Origin: Scilla litardierei | Taxonomy: Eukaryota > Streptophyta > Magnoliopsida > Asparagales > Asparagaceae | Direction: 5' to 3' | Assembly: GCA_030789695.1 (NCBI GenBank) | Contig: CM061142.1 | Span: 155,530,714-155,594,713, forward strand | DNA length: 64,000 nt | In this document: positions 1 through 10,186 of the stretch, piece after piece | Layout: every line of letters begins with the position of its first letter | Numbering within the stretch: the first letter of the stretch is position 1 | Program-made: the position numbers and the translations under genes | Notes under the pieces: model-generated | Told to the model about the DNA's origin: nothing | What the model saw: the letters and a program-made list of their open reading frames with translations, nothing else | The model's database searches: none

Positions 1-773
1 TCTTCCTGGGGGGAGCGAGTACGCAGCTCGGCCCGTGCCCCTCTCCGGTTTGGGTGGCGGGGATTGGTCCTGCCCCGGAGTCTTTGAGAGGGCTGGTATT
101 GGGCCGTCGCCTCCCCGTAGCCTCTATAGTCGGACGGGTATTGGGCCGTCGCCTCCCCGTAGCCTCTATAGTCGGACGGGTATTGGGCCGTCGCCTACCC
201 CGCATATGGCGCTCCGGTTTGGGTGGCCAAGCTCAGTGAACTTGCCCCGGAGGTCTTCCTGGGGGGAGCGAGTACGCAGCTCGGCCCGTGCCCCTCTCCG
301 GTTTGGGTGGCGAGGATTGGTCCTGCCCCGGAGTCTTTGAGAGGGCGGGTATTGGGCCGTCGCCTCCCCGCAGCCTCTATAGTCGGACGGGTATTGGGCC
401 GTCGCCTACCCCGCATATGGCGCTCCGGTTTGGGTGGCCAAGCTCAGTGAACTTGCCCCGGAGTCTTCCTGGGGGGGAGCGAGTACGCAGCTCGGCCCGT
501 CCACCTCTCCGGTTTGGGTGGCGAGGATTGGTCCTGCCCCGGAGTCTTTGAGAGGGCGGGTATTGGGCCGTCGCCTCCCCGCAGCCTCTATAGTCGGACG
601 GGTATTGGGCCGTCGCCTACCCCGCATATGGCGCTCCAGTTTGGGTGGCCAAGCTCATTGAACTTGCCCCGGAGGTCTTCCTGGGGGGGAGCGAGTACGC
701 AGCTCGGCCCGTGCCCCTCTCTGGTTTGGGTGGCGAGGATTGGTCCTGCCCCGGAGTCTTTGAGAGGGTTGAA
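1..773. repeat. Tandem array, about 211-bp unit, in 3' part of Tat-like Ty3 element
   Basis: The block starting TCTTCCTGGGGGG recurs at about 1, 254, 464 and 676, so unit lengths are 253, 210 and 212 bp. The longer first unit carries an extra copy of an inner subrepeat of about 43 bp (GGGTATTGGGCCGTCGCC onward). The array is GC-rich, and its open frames are by-products of the repetition. It starts directly beyond the protease-side end of the minus-strand Ty3 frame and continues off the left edge, so its full copy number is unknown. Tat-lineage elements are known to carry tandem repeats in their 3' untranslated regions. Confidence 0.85.
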
Positions 774-893
774 CTGAAATTGTCATGCAGAAAAGGCAAA
801 ATTCGAAGATAAAAAGAAGGGAACAAGGTAATTCGTTCAGGACTTACAGTTCCCGGCTATGCCACGACCGGCGCACCGCGCCCCTTGGAGTGA

Positions 894-2176
894 TTAGCCT
901 GTTCTTCTCTGGGTGGTGGTGGTGGGCGCGTGGTCGATCCTGTTTCCCTCGGCAGTGGCATCGGTTGGAGCTAACTCTGGCTGGTGGGGGTCATAACTCC
1001 GCCTCGAGGAGTCGATCTTCAGGTTCACCTCTGGTCCCTTGTGCTTGGTCGACCCTACGTAGCAGCTCCTAGACAGCTTCTGGCTTCCCCGTACGATCCC
1101 CACCCCGCGGGGGGTCTGGAACTTGACCATCTGATGGAGGAGGCTGGGGAGTGCTCCAATGGCCGACATGTAAGGTCGTCCTATGATCCCATTGTACGCC
1201 GACATAATGTCGATCACAACGAACAGCGTCATTCGAGTGACGAGCTGTGGCTCTTCTCCGAGGGTTATCGGCAAGGTGATCACTCCCATGATGGGGGTCG
1301 AGTGACCTGCCGTCGTCTTCGTCGTCGTTGGAAGATGTAGAATCAGGGTCGGGAATGCCCATACTATGGATAGTGTTTTCATCAATGTTCAGTGCAGGGT
1401 CTCAGGTCCGTCGGCCTTAACCCCATCTTCTCGATTGTGGACATGAACAGGATGTCGCAAGAGATCCCTGTGTCGATCAGGAGGCGGCTGACGATGGCCG
1501 TCCCAATCTGGGCCTCGATAACGATGGCGTTGTCGTGGGGCTGCTCGATCCCCTCTAGATCCTCGTCGCTGAAAGTAATGGGAGGGTAGGCCATCCTTCT
1601 CCCTCTCTGGTCCCCTCCAAGACCCGCCGTCATTACTTGTCTCGCATACGCCTTTTTGCTTGACGACAATGCCCCTCCTGAAGATGGCCCGCCGCATATC
1701 GTGTTTATGCGCATGACGGGTTTTGGGGGGTGAAGCTCTTCCCGCTCGTCGTTTACCGGAGGGTCTGCCCTCCGTGCCCTTCGGTGGTTCCCATCTTCTC
1801 GGTCCGGTCTCCAGCCTCCGACGAAGTCCCCCAGGTGGCCCGCCTAGATCAGCCGTTCGATTTCCCTTTTGAGGGTGAAGCAGTTGTCGGTGTCGTGGCC
1901 ATGGTCCCGGTGGTATCGGTAGTATTTCTTAAAATCTCTCCGGGCTGGGTCCGACTTCATTTCTCGGGGCGGCTCCGGCAGCAGTCCGGCCCGTGTAGCC
2001 GTGGCCATCACCTCAATCAAGGAGGCATTGAGTTGCGTGTAATGTGCCCGTAGGGGGCCTTCTTGTCTCGGGACGACTCGAGGGAGCCCTTGGGCCGGAG
2101 CGAACTCGCGCGCCGGGCCAGGTCGATCTTGCGGGCGAGGCCCGAGCGGTTCCCTCCTTGGTCGGGCCAGTTGGTC
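894..2176 (-). pseudogene. Tat-like Ty3 gag C-terminus and aspartic protease (broken)
   Basis: Read on the minus strand from 2176 down, this continues the gag frame interrupted at 11849. It first gives a stretch with the YYRYHRDHGHDT and NCFTLKREIERL motifs that follow gag in Tat-like elements. A TAG lies in frame at 1844-1846. The protease follows from about 1714, with INTICGGPS and the active site LLIDTGISCDIL. The frame shifts near 1385. A conserved post-protease segment (IMGVITLPITLGEEP, AYNGIIGRPYM) then runs to a stop at 894. Nothing resembling reverse transcriptase follows before the tandem array. The product would have been a gag-protease polyprotein acting in the virus-like particle. 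Confidence 0.8.
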
Positions 2177-2181
2177 ACGAC
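2177..2181. other. Target site duplication of S1, left copy (ACGAC)
   Basis: ACGAC directly precedes the 5' LTR of S1 and recurs at 11849-11853 directly after its 3' LTR. This marks a simple integrase-mediated insertion with no later rearrangement of the ends. Confidence 0.93.
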
Positions 2182-3848
2182 TGTTGGTAACAACGATCTA
2201 TGAACTTCGTGTTTGATGATAACAAACGTGTGTGAACTTTTTTAATGTGTGTGTTAAGTGTTTCAGGAAAGGCAAAGCTTGACGAGACTCATTGTGAGAC
2301 GCGATCAATATGATGGGGAGAAGGTGTTACTCAACTTGGTTTGGTGAGGTCATTGTTTTATACACTAGGATAGCCGAAACAAAGAAAAAAAAAGCCCTGG
2401 GAAGTTTTAGGGATTTTTTTTAGTGGTCATTGGTTAGCCGAAACAAAGGAAAAGCCCAGGGGATTTTTTTAAGAGTAACTCATTGTTTTCAGGCCGGATT
2501 GTTATAACTCATTGTTATAAGAGTAACTCATTTTTTAGTGGTCATTGTTTTCAGGCCGGATTTTTGAGTCTTCAAAAAAAAAATAATAAACAATTTATAG
2601 GACGTCCACTTTAAAAAAGTGGAGAGCATGCCCTAGAAAAATTAACACAGAACCGCAATTCTTTTACCCTTGGTACCCTCCTCTCAGCCGCACAAAGGGA
2701 GAACACAACAAAAAAAAACACCAGTTTTGATCCCATTTTTTTGAGTGATTCTGTGCACAGCCGCACTCCCCCTTGAGAATCTCAATAAAATAGAATAGAT
2801 TTGCTTCAGAAAAAATTGATTTTCGTTGTCAAGCACTTTCAATTGCAGGGAGCGCATGGTGCTTTCTTGTTCTTCCCAAAAGTTCATGAAAAGCCACATC
2901 CTTTGATAATCTCCAAGAGGCACATCCGAATTCAGAAAGGAGGCAAGCCGAATCAAAAGGAAATCCTTCAGGGCTGTAAGTTTTTTGTGTGTGTGATATT
3001 CCCTTGAAAAAATCACAGGAGCACATTATTTTTTTTTGTGATAATCTCTCCAAGAGCTGCAATCCTGGAGACTCTCTGCCGTTGTTTTGTTGTGTGTCTT
3101 TCCTTAGGTGAGAAGTCCTGTTGCCGAAAGAAAGTGTTGGGCAGCAAATTGCAAGTCTGTGCATAAAATTTTTTTTTGGGAGAAGGACGGCCACATATTT
3201 GTTTTGTTTGAAAGATCAGAGAGCTGGGTGAAGGGTATAACTACACAAGCCACAAGTTTTGTTATGTTTTTTTGACTGAGGTTGCAATCACCCTGCTCAA
3301 ATCCCCAAGAACAGAAATTGGTCTTTCTTCCAAGGAGTTGCCGTGACTACACAAGGGATTACTACTTGTCAGATTGATCTGACCACGTGCTGAACAACAG
3401 AGACACCGACACCATCACAACTGAGCAATTCTAAACTCATACTCTGTTATATTTTGTCATATTGGTGTTGTGAACTTTGTAGAACAATTTTTATTTATTT
3501 TGGGGACTTGGCTAGTTGGGACTAGCCAAGAGAGAGAGGCTTTACTAGAATTGTTATTGTTTGGGCACTTTGGTGAGTGCAGGTGCTGAGAGCCAGGTGA
3601 GTGTAGGGTTGGTGCTCTAGCTACAGGTTGTACCAGTTAACTCTAATAATCTAGTATTGCTTTTGGGGCTGGATGTAGGTCGTGGGTGCGACCGAACCAG
3701 GGTATATCGCCTGTGCATGCTGTGACTATTTTTCTATACTCTGCAACTGGTTTATTGTGCTATAACTGCGTGTGATTTCTCGTGGGTTGCACGAGAATTT
3801 TTATAAGCCTATTCACCCCTCCCTCTAGGCTTAGATCCAGATCCAACA
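2182..3848 (+). repeat. S1 5' LTR
   Basis: It begins TGTTGGTAACAACG and ends ATCCAGATCCAACA, with a short TGTTGG/CCAACA terminal inverted repeat. Near its 3' end it carries the CTATTCACCCC-CTCTAGGC stretch that also occurs, slightly changed, in the other copia LTRs of this window. It is nearly identical to 10187-11848. Small open frames within it sit at the same places in both LTRs and are not genes. Confidence 0.95.
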
Positions 3849-3850
3849 AG

Positions 3851-3868
3851 TGGTATCAGAGCAGGTTT
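3851..3868 (+). other. S1 primer binding site
   Basis: TGGTATCAGAGCAGGTTT begins two bases after the 5' LTR. The first twelve bases are complementary to the 3' end of plant initiator methionine tRNA, the usual copia primer for minus-strand DNA synthesis. Confidence 0.9.
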
Positions 3869-3890
3869 AGCGGATCTAGCCTAGTTGATC

Positions 3891-4898
3891 ATGTCTATGA
3901 ATATGTCTGATTCTGCTTTTGCTGAGGGTCAGTCTATTTCTCGTCCCCCCAAGTTTAATGGTGTTGACTTTGCCTATTGGAAAACTAGGATGAGGATTTA
4001 TTTAGCTGCTGTTGATTATGATGTATGGAGCATTGTAGAAAAAGGCTATAAACCTCCCACTATTAATGTTGCTAGTAATGAAATGATAAAACCAGAAGAT
4101 AAGTGGGATGACTTTGATAAGAAGCACTTTTCATTGAATAACAAAGCTATGAATGCATTGATCTGTGCTTTAGATAAAGCTGAGTTTAACCGTATATCTC
4201 AATGTCAAACTGCGCAGGAAATTTGGCATACTCTGGAGGTGACTCGTGAAGGTACATCACAGGTTAAGGAGTCCAGGCTTGCGCTGCTCAGTACTGAATA
4301 TGAAAGCTTCCGCATGCTTCCATCGGAGTCAATTAAAGAGATGTTTGCGAGGTTCACAGACATCGTCTACAAATCTACCTCTCTTGGAAAGCCGTACTCG
4401 AGTCTGGAGCAAATCAGAAAGATCTTAAGAGCATTGCCTAGCACCTTCCGTCCCAAAATCACAGCTATTCAGGAAGCAAGGGATTTATCGCAGATGAAAG
4501 TGGAGGATCTGATAGGGAACCTGATGTCCCACGAGCTAGAGCTGCAGAGCATTGAACTGAGAGAGAAAGATGAAATGAAGACTTCAAAGGCAATAGCCCT
4601 TCAGGCTAAAGAGGATGAAGATGGAGATGAAGAGGAGGCCTTTTTGGTGAGGAGCTTCAAGAAATATATCAGAACTGGCAACGGGAGATCAGAGATGCTA
4701 AAAAGGTTTAATCGCTCTAAATTCAATTCTAATAATAAATCTTTTGAGCAGAATACTACTGATCCGGTTACATGTTTTAAATGCAAAAAGCAGGGACATT
4801 TTATGAAGCAATGCCCTCAAGGGAAGAATAACGCTGCGGAACAAAAGGGAAAATCTTTGGTGCTCACATGGGATATGGACAGCGAGGATGAATCTTAA
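3891..4898 (+). CDS. gag: S1 gag, nucleocapsid part
   Basis: The first ATG is at 3891, 23 bases after the primer site, and further ATGs follow closely. The 335-residue product has the copia gag layout. An N-terminal segment with PPKFNGVDFAYWKTRM is followed by the UBN2-type capsid region (about residues 60-190, with SQCQTAQEIWHTLEVTREGT). An acidic, Lys-rich linker leads to a CCHC zinc knuckle, CFKCKKQGHFMKQC, at about residues 295-308, which would bind RNA. The TAA at 4896-4898 interrupts the acidic stretch that normally continues in long Sirevirus gags. The same frame stays open downstream, so the stop looks like a point mutation. The protein would assemble cytoplasmic virus-like particles. 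Confidence 0.85.
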   Translation: MSMNMSDSAFAEGQSISRPPKFNGVDFAYWKTRMRIYLAAVDYDVWSIVEKGYKPPTINVASNEMIKPEDKWDDFDKKHFSLNNKAMNALICALDKAEFNRISQCQTAQEIWHTLEVTREGTSQVKESRLALLSTEYESFRMLPSESIKEMFARFTDIVYKSTSLGKPYSSLEQIRKILRALPSTFRPKITAIQEARDLSQMKVEDLIGNLMSHELELQSIELREKDEMKTSKAIALQAKEDEDGDEEEAFLVRSFKKYIRTGNGRSEMLKRFNRSKFNSNNKSFEQNTTDPVTCFKCKKQGHFMKQCPQGKNNAAEQKGKSLVLTWDMDSEDES

Positions 4899-5780
4899 GA
4901 GGAAGTTGCACATTCCTCTCTTTGTCTGATGGGAGAACTAGATCAGGTAAAATCTTTAACTAAAACTCAACTTGTGACTACCTTTAAAGAAATGCAAGAT
5001 GAAATTGAAAGGTTGGAATCAACTGTTGAGTTACTAGAATCACATGTAGAGAAGTTTAAAAATGCCAATTTTGAATTGCAACAAGACAATTATAATATGT
5101 CATTAGAAGTTGATGAAATTAAAGAAAAACTTGTTGCATGTAATTCTACTATTAGTTCTTTGGAAAAGGGAAAATCTTGTATGCCTACTGAAACTGAGTG
5201 TCTGAATTGCTCTACTTTGCTTAACGACATTAGCATGTTTAAACTAAATATGATTAAGCTAGAAGTTGAAAATGAATCGCTAAATGAGAAGATTTGCATG
5301 CTAATAAATGAAAATAAAGAGCTAGAGAAGAAGATGGCTAATCTGAAAAAGAGTGAGGAAGAGAACAAAAAGGCCTTCATTAGTAAATGTACCATGCTTG
5401 TTAATGAGAATATGTTTTTAAAGTCTAAAATATCTGATCTTGAATTGTCTATTAAAAAATTTGGTGTTGGAAAGCATTCACTAGACATTATTCTAGGTAA
5501 TCAGATACAAGGAAATAACAGGCGTGGCTTGGGATATGGAAATAAAATTGATGAGAGGCCTAAAATTTATAGAAAGAATCAAAAAGAAACTGGTGTAGGA
5601 AGAAGGATGTTTGCTAAATGTTATACATGTGGTGGTGTTGGTCATGATTATTATAATTGCAAGTATAGGAATACCAACATCAAATTTAAGCAAATTTGGG
5701 TTTCAAAAAATAAAGTGACTAACACTAGTGGACCTATTTGGATTCCTAGGTCACACATATCATGCTCTTCTTATGTGTAG
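4899..5780 (+). pseudogene. S1 gag C-terminal extension (coiled coil and second Cys motif)
   Basis: The same frame as gag continues after the TAA at 4896-4898. From about 4929 it encodes a Leu/Glu/Lys-rich coiled coil (heptad-like up to about 5440), then a conserved GLGYGNK block. A Cys-rich motif, CYTCGGVGHDYYNC (about 5620-5661), follows, and the segment ends near WIPRSHISC. A TAG at 5778-5780 closes it just before the protease. Extended coiled-coil gag tails are typical of Sireviruses. The TAG lies at the gag-pol boundary in an unchanged frame, so it may be a mutation or a readthrough stop. The segment is unlikely to be translated alone, because its first ATG lies 30 bases inside. Confidence 0.75.
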
Positions 5781-8700
5781 GTACATGGCACGGCTAAGGA
5801 ACAAAAGTGTGAGTGGTACTTAGACTCTGGCTGCTCAAGACACATGACAGGTGAAAGAGAAAAGTTCCTTAGCCTTACAAAGCATGAAGGAGGAAGTGTT
5901 ACTTTAGGGGACAATGGAAAATGCAAGGTAATTGGTAAATGTGTTGTAGGTAACGACACCTTTCGGCTTACAGATGTCCTATTGGTTGAAAAGTTGAAAC
6001 ATAACCTCATTTCTATCAGTCAGCTGTGTGACAAAGGTATGAAAGTTGAATTTGATGAAAAACTTTGTAGAATCATTGATAGATCCACAGGTGACATTAT
6101 TATTACTGCAAATAGAAAGAATAATGTGTATACTCTTATGATTGAAGAACTAACTGTTTCTAAATGCTTGCTTGTAGGTGAAGAAGAGGCCACACTCTGG
6201 CATAGACGATTAGCACATGCAAGCATGGGATTGATAAAGAAGCTCGAAAGCAAAAATTTGGTAAGAGGACTACCGCATCAGACATATGAGAATGGTAAGT
6301 TGTGCGTGGCAGGCACCAAAGATAAGCAAACTAGATCTACTTTCTCTAGCATCAATGAAATTGCCACCACACGTATATTGGAATTAGTGCACATGGATTT
6401 ATTTGGTCCAACAGACATTGCTAGCCTAGGAGGTAAAAAGTATTGTTTAGTATTGGTGGATGACTTCTCTAGATATACATGGGTATACTTCCTAGCCAAA
6501 AAATCAGACCCATTTGACCATTTTCAAAACTTTTGCATACAAGTTTCCAATGAGAAAAATTCTTCCATTGTAAAAATTAGAAGCGATCATGGAGGTGAGT
6601 TTGAAAATGCTATTTTTGAAAAATTTTGTTTTGAAAAAGGAATTGTACATGAATTCTCTTCTCCTAGAACACCTCAACAAAATGGGGTGGTCGAGAGAAA
6701 GAATCGCACATTAAAAGAGATGGCTAGGAGTATGTTAAATGAATATAGCTTGCCTATGTCTTTTTGGGCTGAGGCCATTAATACGGCATGCCATGTATGC
6801 AACAGAGTTATGCTTAGACCTATACTAAATAAAACATCTTATGAACTATGGCATGGCAACACCCCGAAAGTTTCTTACTTTAGAGTCTTTGGATGCAGCT
6901 GCTTTATATTAAATACTGCAGATCAGCTTGGCACCTTTGAATCAAAATCAGATGAGGGAGTGTTCGTAGGATATTCAGCAAGGAGCAGAGCATACAGGAT
7001 TTATAATAAACGCACACTTGCAATTGTTGAATCTATAAATGTAAAGTTTGATGAATCTGATATAAATTCTTTGGATTGCAGGCAGAACATTGAAGAGGAA
7101 AATGTAGAACAACAAGGCATTCCAAAAGTTAATGAGGAGCAACCTGAAATACAGAAAGAAGCTGAAACTGATTCGACAGAAATACAAGATGAAGCAGTTA
7201 CCAGAGGAGAGTTGAGATTCACTCCAAACCACCCACCAGACTTAATCCTAGGTGAGCCTACGGCAGGTATTCGCACACGTTCCTCTTTTAGAGATCTTTG
7301 CGCTCTATGTATTTATGGTGACTTTATTTCTGAAATAGAGCCTAAGACTATAGATATTGCGTTAGAAGAGGAAAGTTGGGTTCTGGCCATGCAAGAAGAA
7401 TTAAATCAATTTGTCAGGAATAATGTCTGGAAACTAGTACCTAGACCCACTGATTATCCTGTAGTTGGTACTAAATGGGTGTTTAAGAATAAGCATGATG
7501 AATCTGGTAATGTAATTAGAAACAAGGCTAGGTTGGTAGCTAAAGGGTATAATCAAATTGAAGGGATTGATGTGGATGAGACTTTTGCACCAGTTGCTAG
7601 GCTTGAGTCCATTAGAATCTTGCTAGCTTTTGCAAGTTATAAAGGGCTCAAACTGAAACAAATGGATGTAAAAAGCGCTTTTCTTAATGGCTACCTAAAA
7701 GAAGAGGTATTTGTTGAGCAACCCCCAGGTTTTGAAAGCCATAATTTTCCAAACCATGTTTATAAATTGGAAAAAACTTTGTATGGTCTTAAGCAAGCTC
7801 CACGAGCTTGGTATGACCGTCTAAGCACATATTTGTTAGAAAATAATTTTAAAAAGGGGAGTGCTGACAATACACTATTCTTGATGCATGAATCTGAAGA
7901 CTTTCTCATTGTGCAAATTTATGTTGATGACATTATTTATGGTGCTACTAACGATCTTCTATGTCAAAAGTTTGAGAAAGTTATGCAGGATCAGTTTGAG
8001 ATGAGCCTTGTGGGAGAGCTGAAATATTTTCTGGGGTTCCAAGTAAAGCAAGGAAAGGAAGGCATCTTTCTATCTCAAACCAAATACATCAAGGAACTTC
8101 TGAAAAAGTTTGGGATGGAGAAGTCTAAAGGAATTGGAACGCCGATGTGCCCCAACACGAAAATGGACAGGGATGAACAAGGAGTTGCGGTGGACCAAAA
8201 GCTATATCGAGGTATGATTGGTTCTCTATTGTACTTGACTGCATCAAGGCCTGATATAATGTTTGCTGTATGTTTGTGTGCACGTTTTCAGTCAAACCCA
8301 AAAGAATCTCATTTGAAAGCCATTAAAAGGATCTTTAGGTACCTTATTAGTACACCTACTTTAGGCCTTTGGTATCCTTCTAGTGGTAATTTTGATTTGG
8401 TGGGTTTTTCTGATCCTGATTATGCGGGAAGTTTAACTGATAGAAAGAGCACTAGTGGTACTTGTTTTATGCTAGGACACTCTTTAGTTTCATGGTCTAG
8501 CCGTAAGCAAAATAGTGTTGCATTATCCACTACTGAAGCAGAGTATATTGCCCTCGGCAGTTGCTGTGCTCAAGTATTGTGGATGATGCAAACATTATCT
8601 GATTACGGACTAGCTCTTAAAAGAGTTCCTCTTCGATGTGATAGCAAGAGTGCCATAGATCTCTCTAATAATCCCGTACACCACTCTCGTACTAAACATA

Positions 8701-8864
8701 TTAACGTAAGACACCATTTTCTTAGAGATCACCTCACTAAAGAGGATGTGTCTGTGGAGTTTGTTCCTACGGAATCTTAACTTGCAGACATATTCACCAA
8801 ACCTTTGGTTGAGGCTCGCTTTTGTCGTCGTCGTCTTGAGCTTGGTATTATTGATAAAACTTAG
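5781..8864 (+). pseudogene. pol: S1 pol: protease, integrase, reverse transcriptase, RNase H
   Basis: One frame runs from 5781, with an early ATG at 5844. The protease motif [12 protein letters not shown] is at about 5818-5852. The gag-pre-integrase region LWHRRLAHA (about 6199) follows; the zinc-binding half reads LCVAGTK, so one cysteine of the HHCC motif is missing. The integrase catalytic triad lies in [15 protein letters not shown] and VVERKNR (about 6390-6700). Reverse transcriptase spans about 7420-8130, with TKWVFKNK and the active site IYVDDIIYG (7919-7930). RNase H shows DRKSTSGTC and [10 protein letters not shown], and ends in [20 protein letters not shown] at 8778-8780 cuts the last 28 codons; the frame then runs to TAG at 8862-8864. 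The enzymes are otherwise well preserved. Confidence 0.9.
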
Positions 8865-10186
8865 TACGAGACTCCATGCTTTCCTGTGTGCTTGATTTTT
8901 TTTGTTTGTGTGCTAGCAGTTGCATTGTTGTGTGTGCATGATTTATTTTTTATTTTTTATTTTTTATTTTTTTTTATTTTTTTTCTTTGTGTGATTGCAT
9001 CTCATGTTTGCTTTAGTATCTCATGCATTAAAAACAAAAAAAATTGAAAAACAAAAACACAAAAAAATGGTGCTTCACTGTGTATCTTTCTCTTTGATTC
9101 ATTCAAAAGAAGTATTCATGAATGATTTTCATATCTATGTAGAAATTGTTGTATTATTTCTTTTGCTACATGCGCATGTCCATCTCTCTAAATATTCATG
9201 GCATGTTCAATGACTGCAAATAACTTGATTTCTACACCACCAACTTCACTTCCACATATATTATTATTGTTGCACATTTGGAGATATCGTTTTTGAAATT
9301 GGAAATGTGAATGTAGGAGGAAAACCTAACTGAAAATCTAAGGGATATGATATACCTTGCCATGGATAAAAATTGAGCATTAAAAAACATGTTAATCCAG
9401 GTATAAAAATTGAAAAAGATAATACATGCTCCGTATGAAAAATGGATACAATCCTTGGCAACGGTATTACCCACGAGTATCCAACATAAGCTTTATGGGT
9501 AAACTTTAGCGTTGGTGTATTTACTCGTCAAGCAATACCACCCCCACATCTAAGCGTCCTTATAGGCTATGTTTTTGGGGTGCGGTACCTTGAACTCATT
9601 TTTTTATGAGGTGGGAAAAATCAATCCTAGGTGATAGGATGTTATATGGAAAATGTGGATTGGTTTTGTTTGACTTTCTTACATGATTCTCCCTATGTGC
9701 TTCAATTTTAATCATCGCACGTGCACGTTGGTGTTGAAGTCGTAGTTGTTTAATTTCCTTGGATTTTGCCTTGATTATTCTATGATAAGTTTGCATGCGA
9801 TTGTTGGTAATGGTTACTAATACTCTCTTTTTGCATGATATATGATTTTGCCTTCGTGGTATGACTTTTGATGATAACAAAGGGGGAGAAAAATTTGGGA
9901 AGATTTGGTATTTAGATTTGGTATTTACTTGGTGTGCTTGGTATTTGGCATATGGTGTGCTTGGTATTTGGCATATGGTTGTCTGACTAAGGGGGAGCAT
10001 TAATGAATATTGGAGACGCACAAAAATAGGGGGAGCGTGCATATTGTTAACTTTGCTCATCGGTGTTTGCACATCACTATATCTTATTGCATGTCACCCA
10101 ATATCGCACACTAAACACACACACACTATTTGGAATTTCATTGACCAAATCTTATACTTAGTTTGTCATCATCAAAAGGGGGAGAT
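8865..10186 (+). other. S1 3' non-coding region with repeated polypurine tracts
   Basis: This stretch has no supported gene. A T-rich run lies near 8940-8990. Purine-rich AGGGGGAG blocks occur at about 9880-9890, 9989-9997, 10028-10035 and 10176-10185. The last abuts the 3' LTR and would prime plus-strand synthesis. A GATGATAACAAA stretch before the first block resembles one in the LTR start. Multiplied polypurine tracts here are a known Sirevirus signature. Confidence 0.8.
10174..10186 (+). other. S1 functional polypurine tract
   Basis: AAAAGGGGGAGAT lies immediately before the TGTTGG start of the 3' LTR, in the position expected of the plus-strand primer. Confidence 0.9.

Noticed and set aside
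35..777. Overlapping open frames in several phases on both strands
   Set aside because: They repeat with the tandem unit, have repeat-derived composition and match no domain.
2684..3194. Frames of 110-134 codons repeated at 10613-11254
   Set aside because: They lie within the two S1 LTRs and differ by frameshifts between copies; not conserved coding.
3851..3868. tRNA gene at TGGTATCAGAGC matches
   Set aside because: Only the 3' end complement of a tRNA is present, at primer positions beside LTRs; no cloverleaf.
5090..5488. Minus-strand 132-codon hydrophobic frame
   Set aside because: Antisense shadow of the coiled-coil gag extension; Ser/Phe/Leu bias follows from Glu/Lys codons on the other strand.
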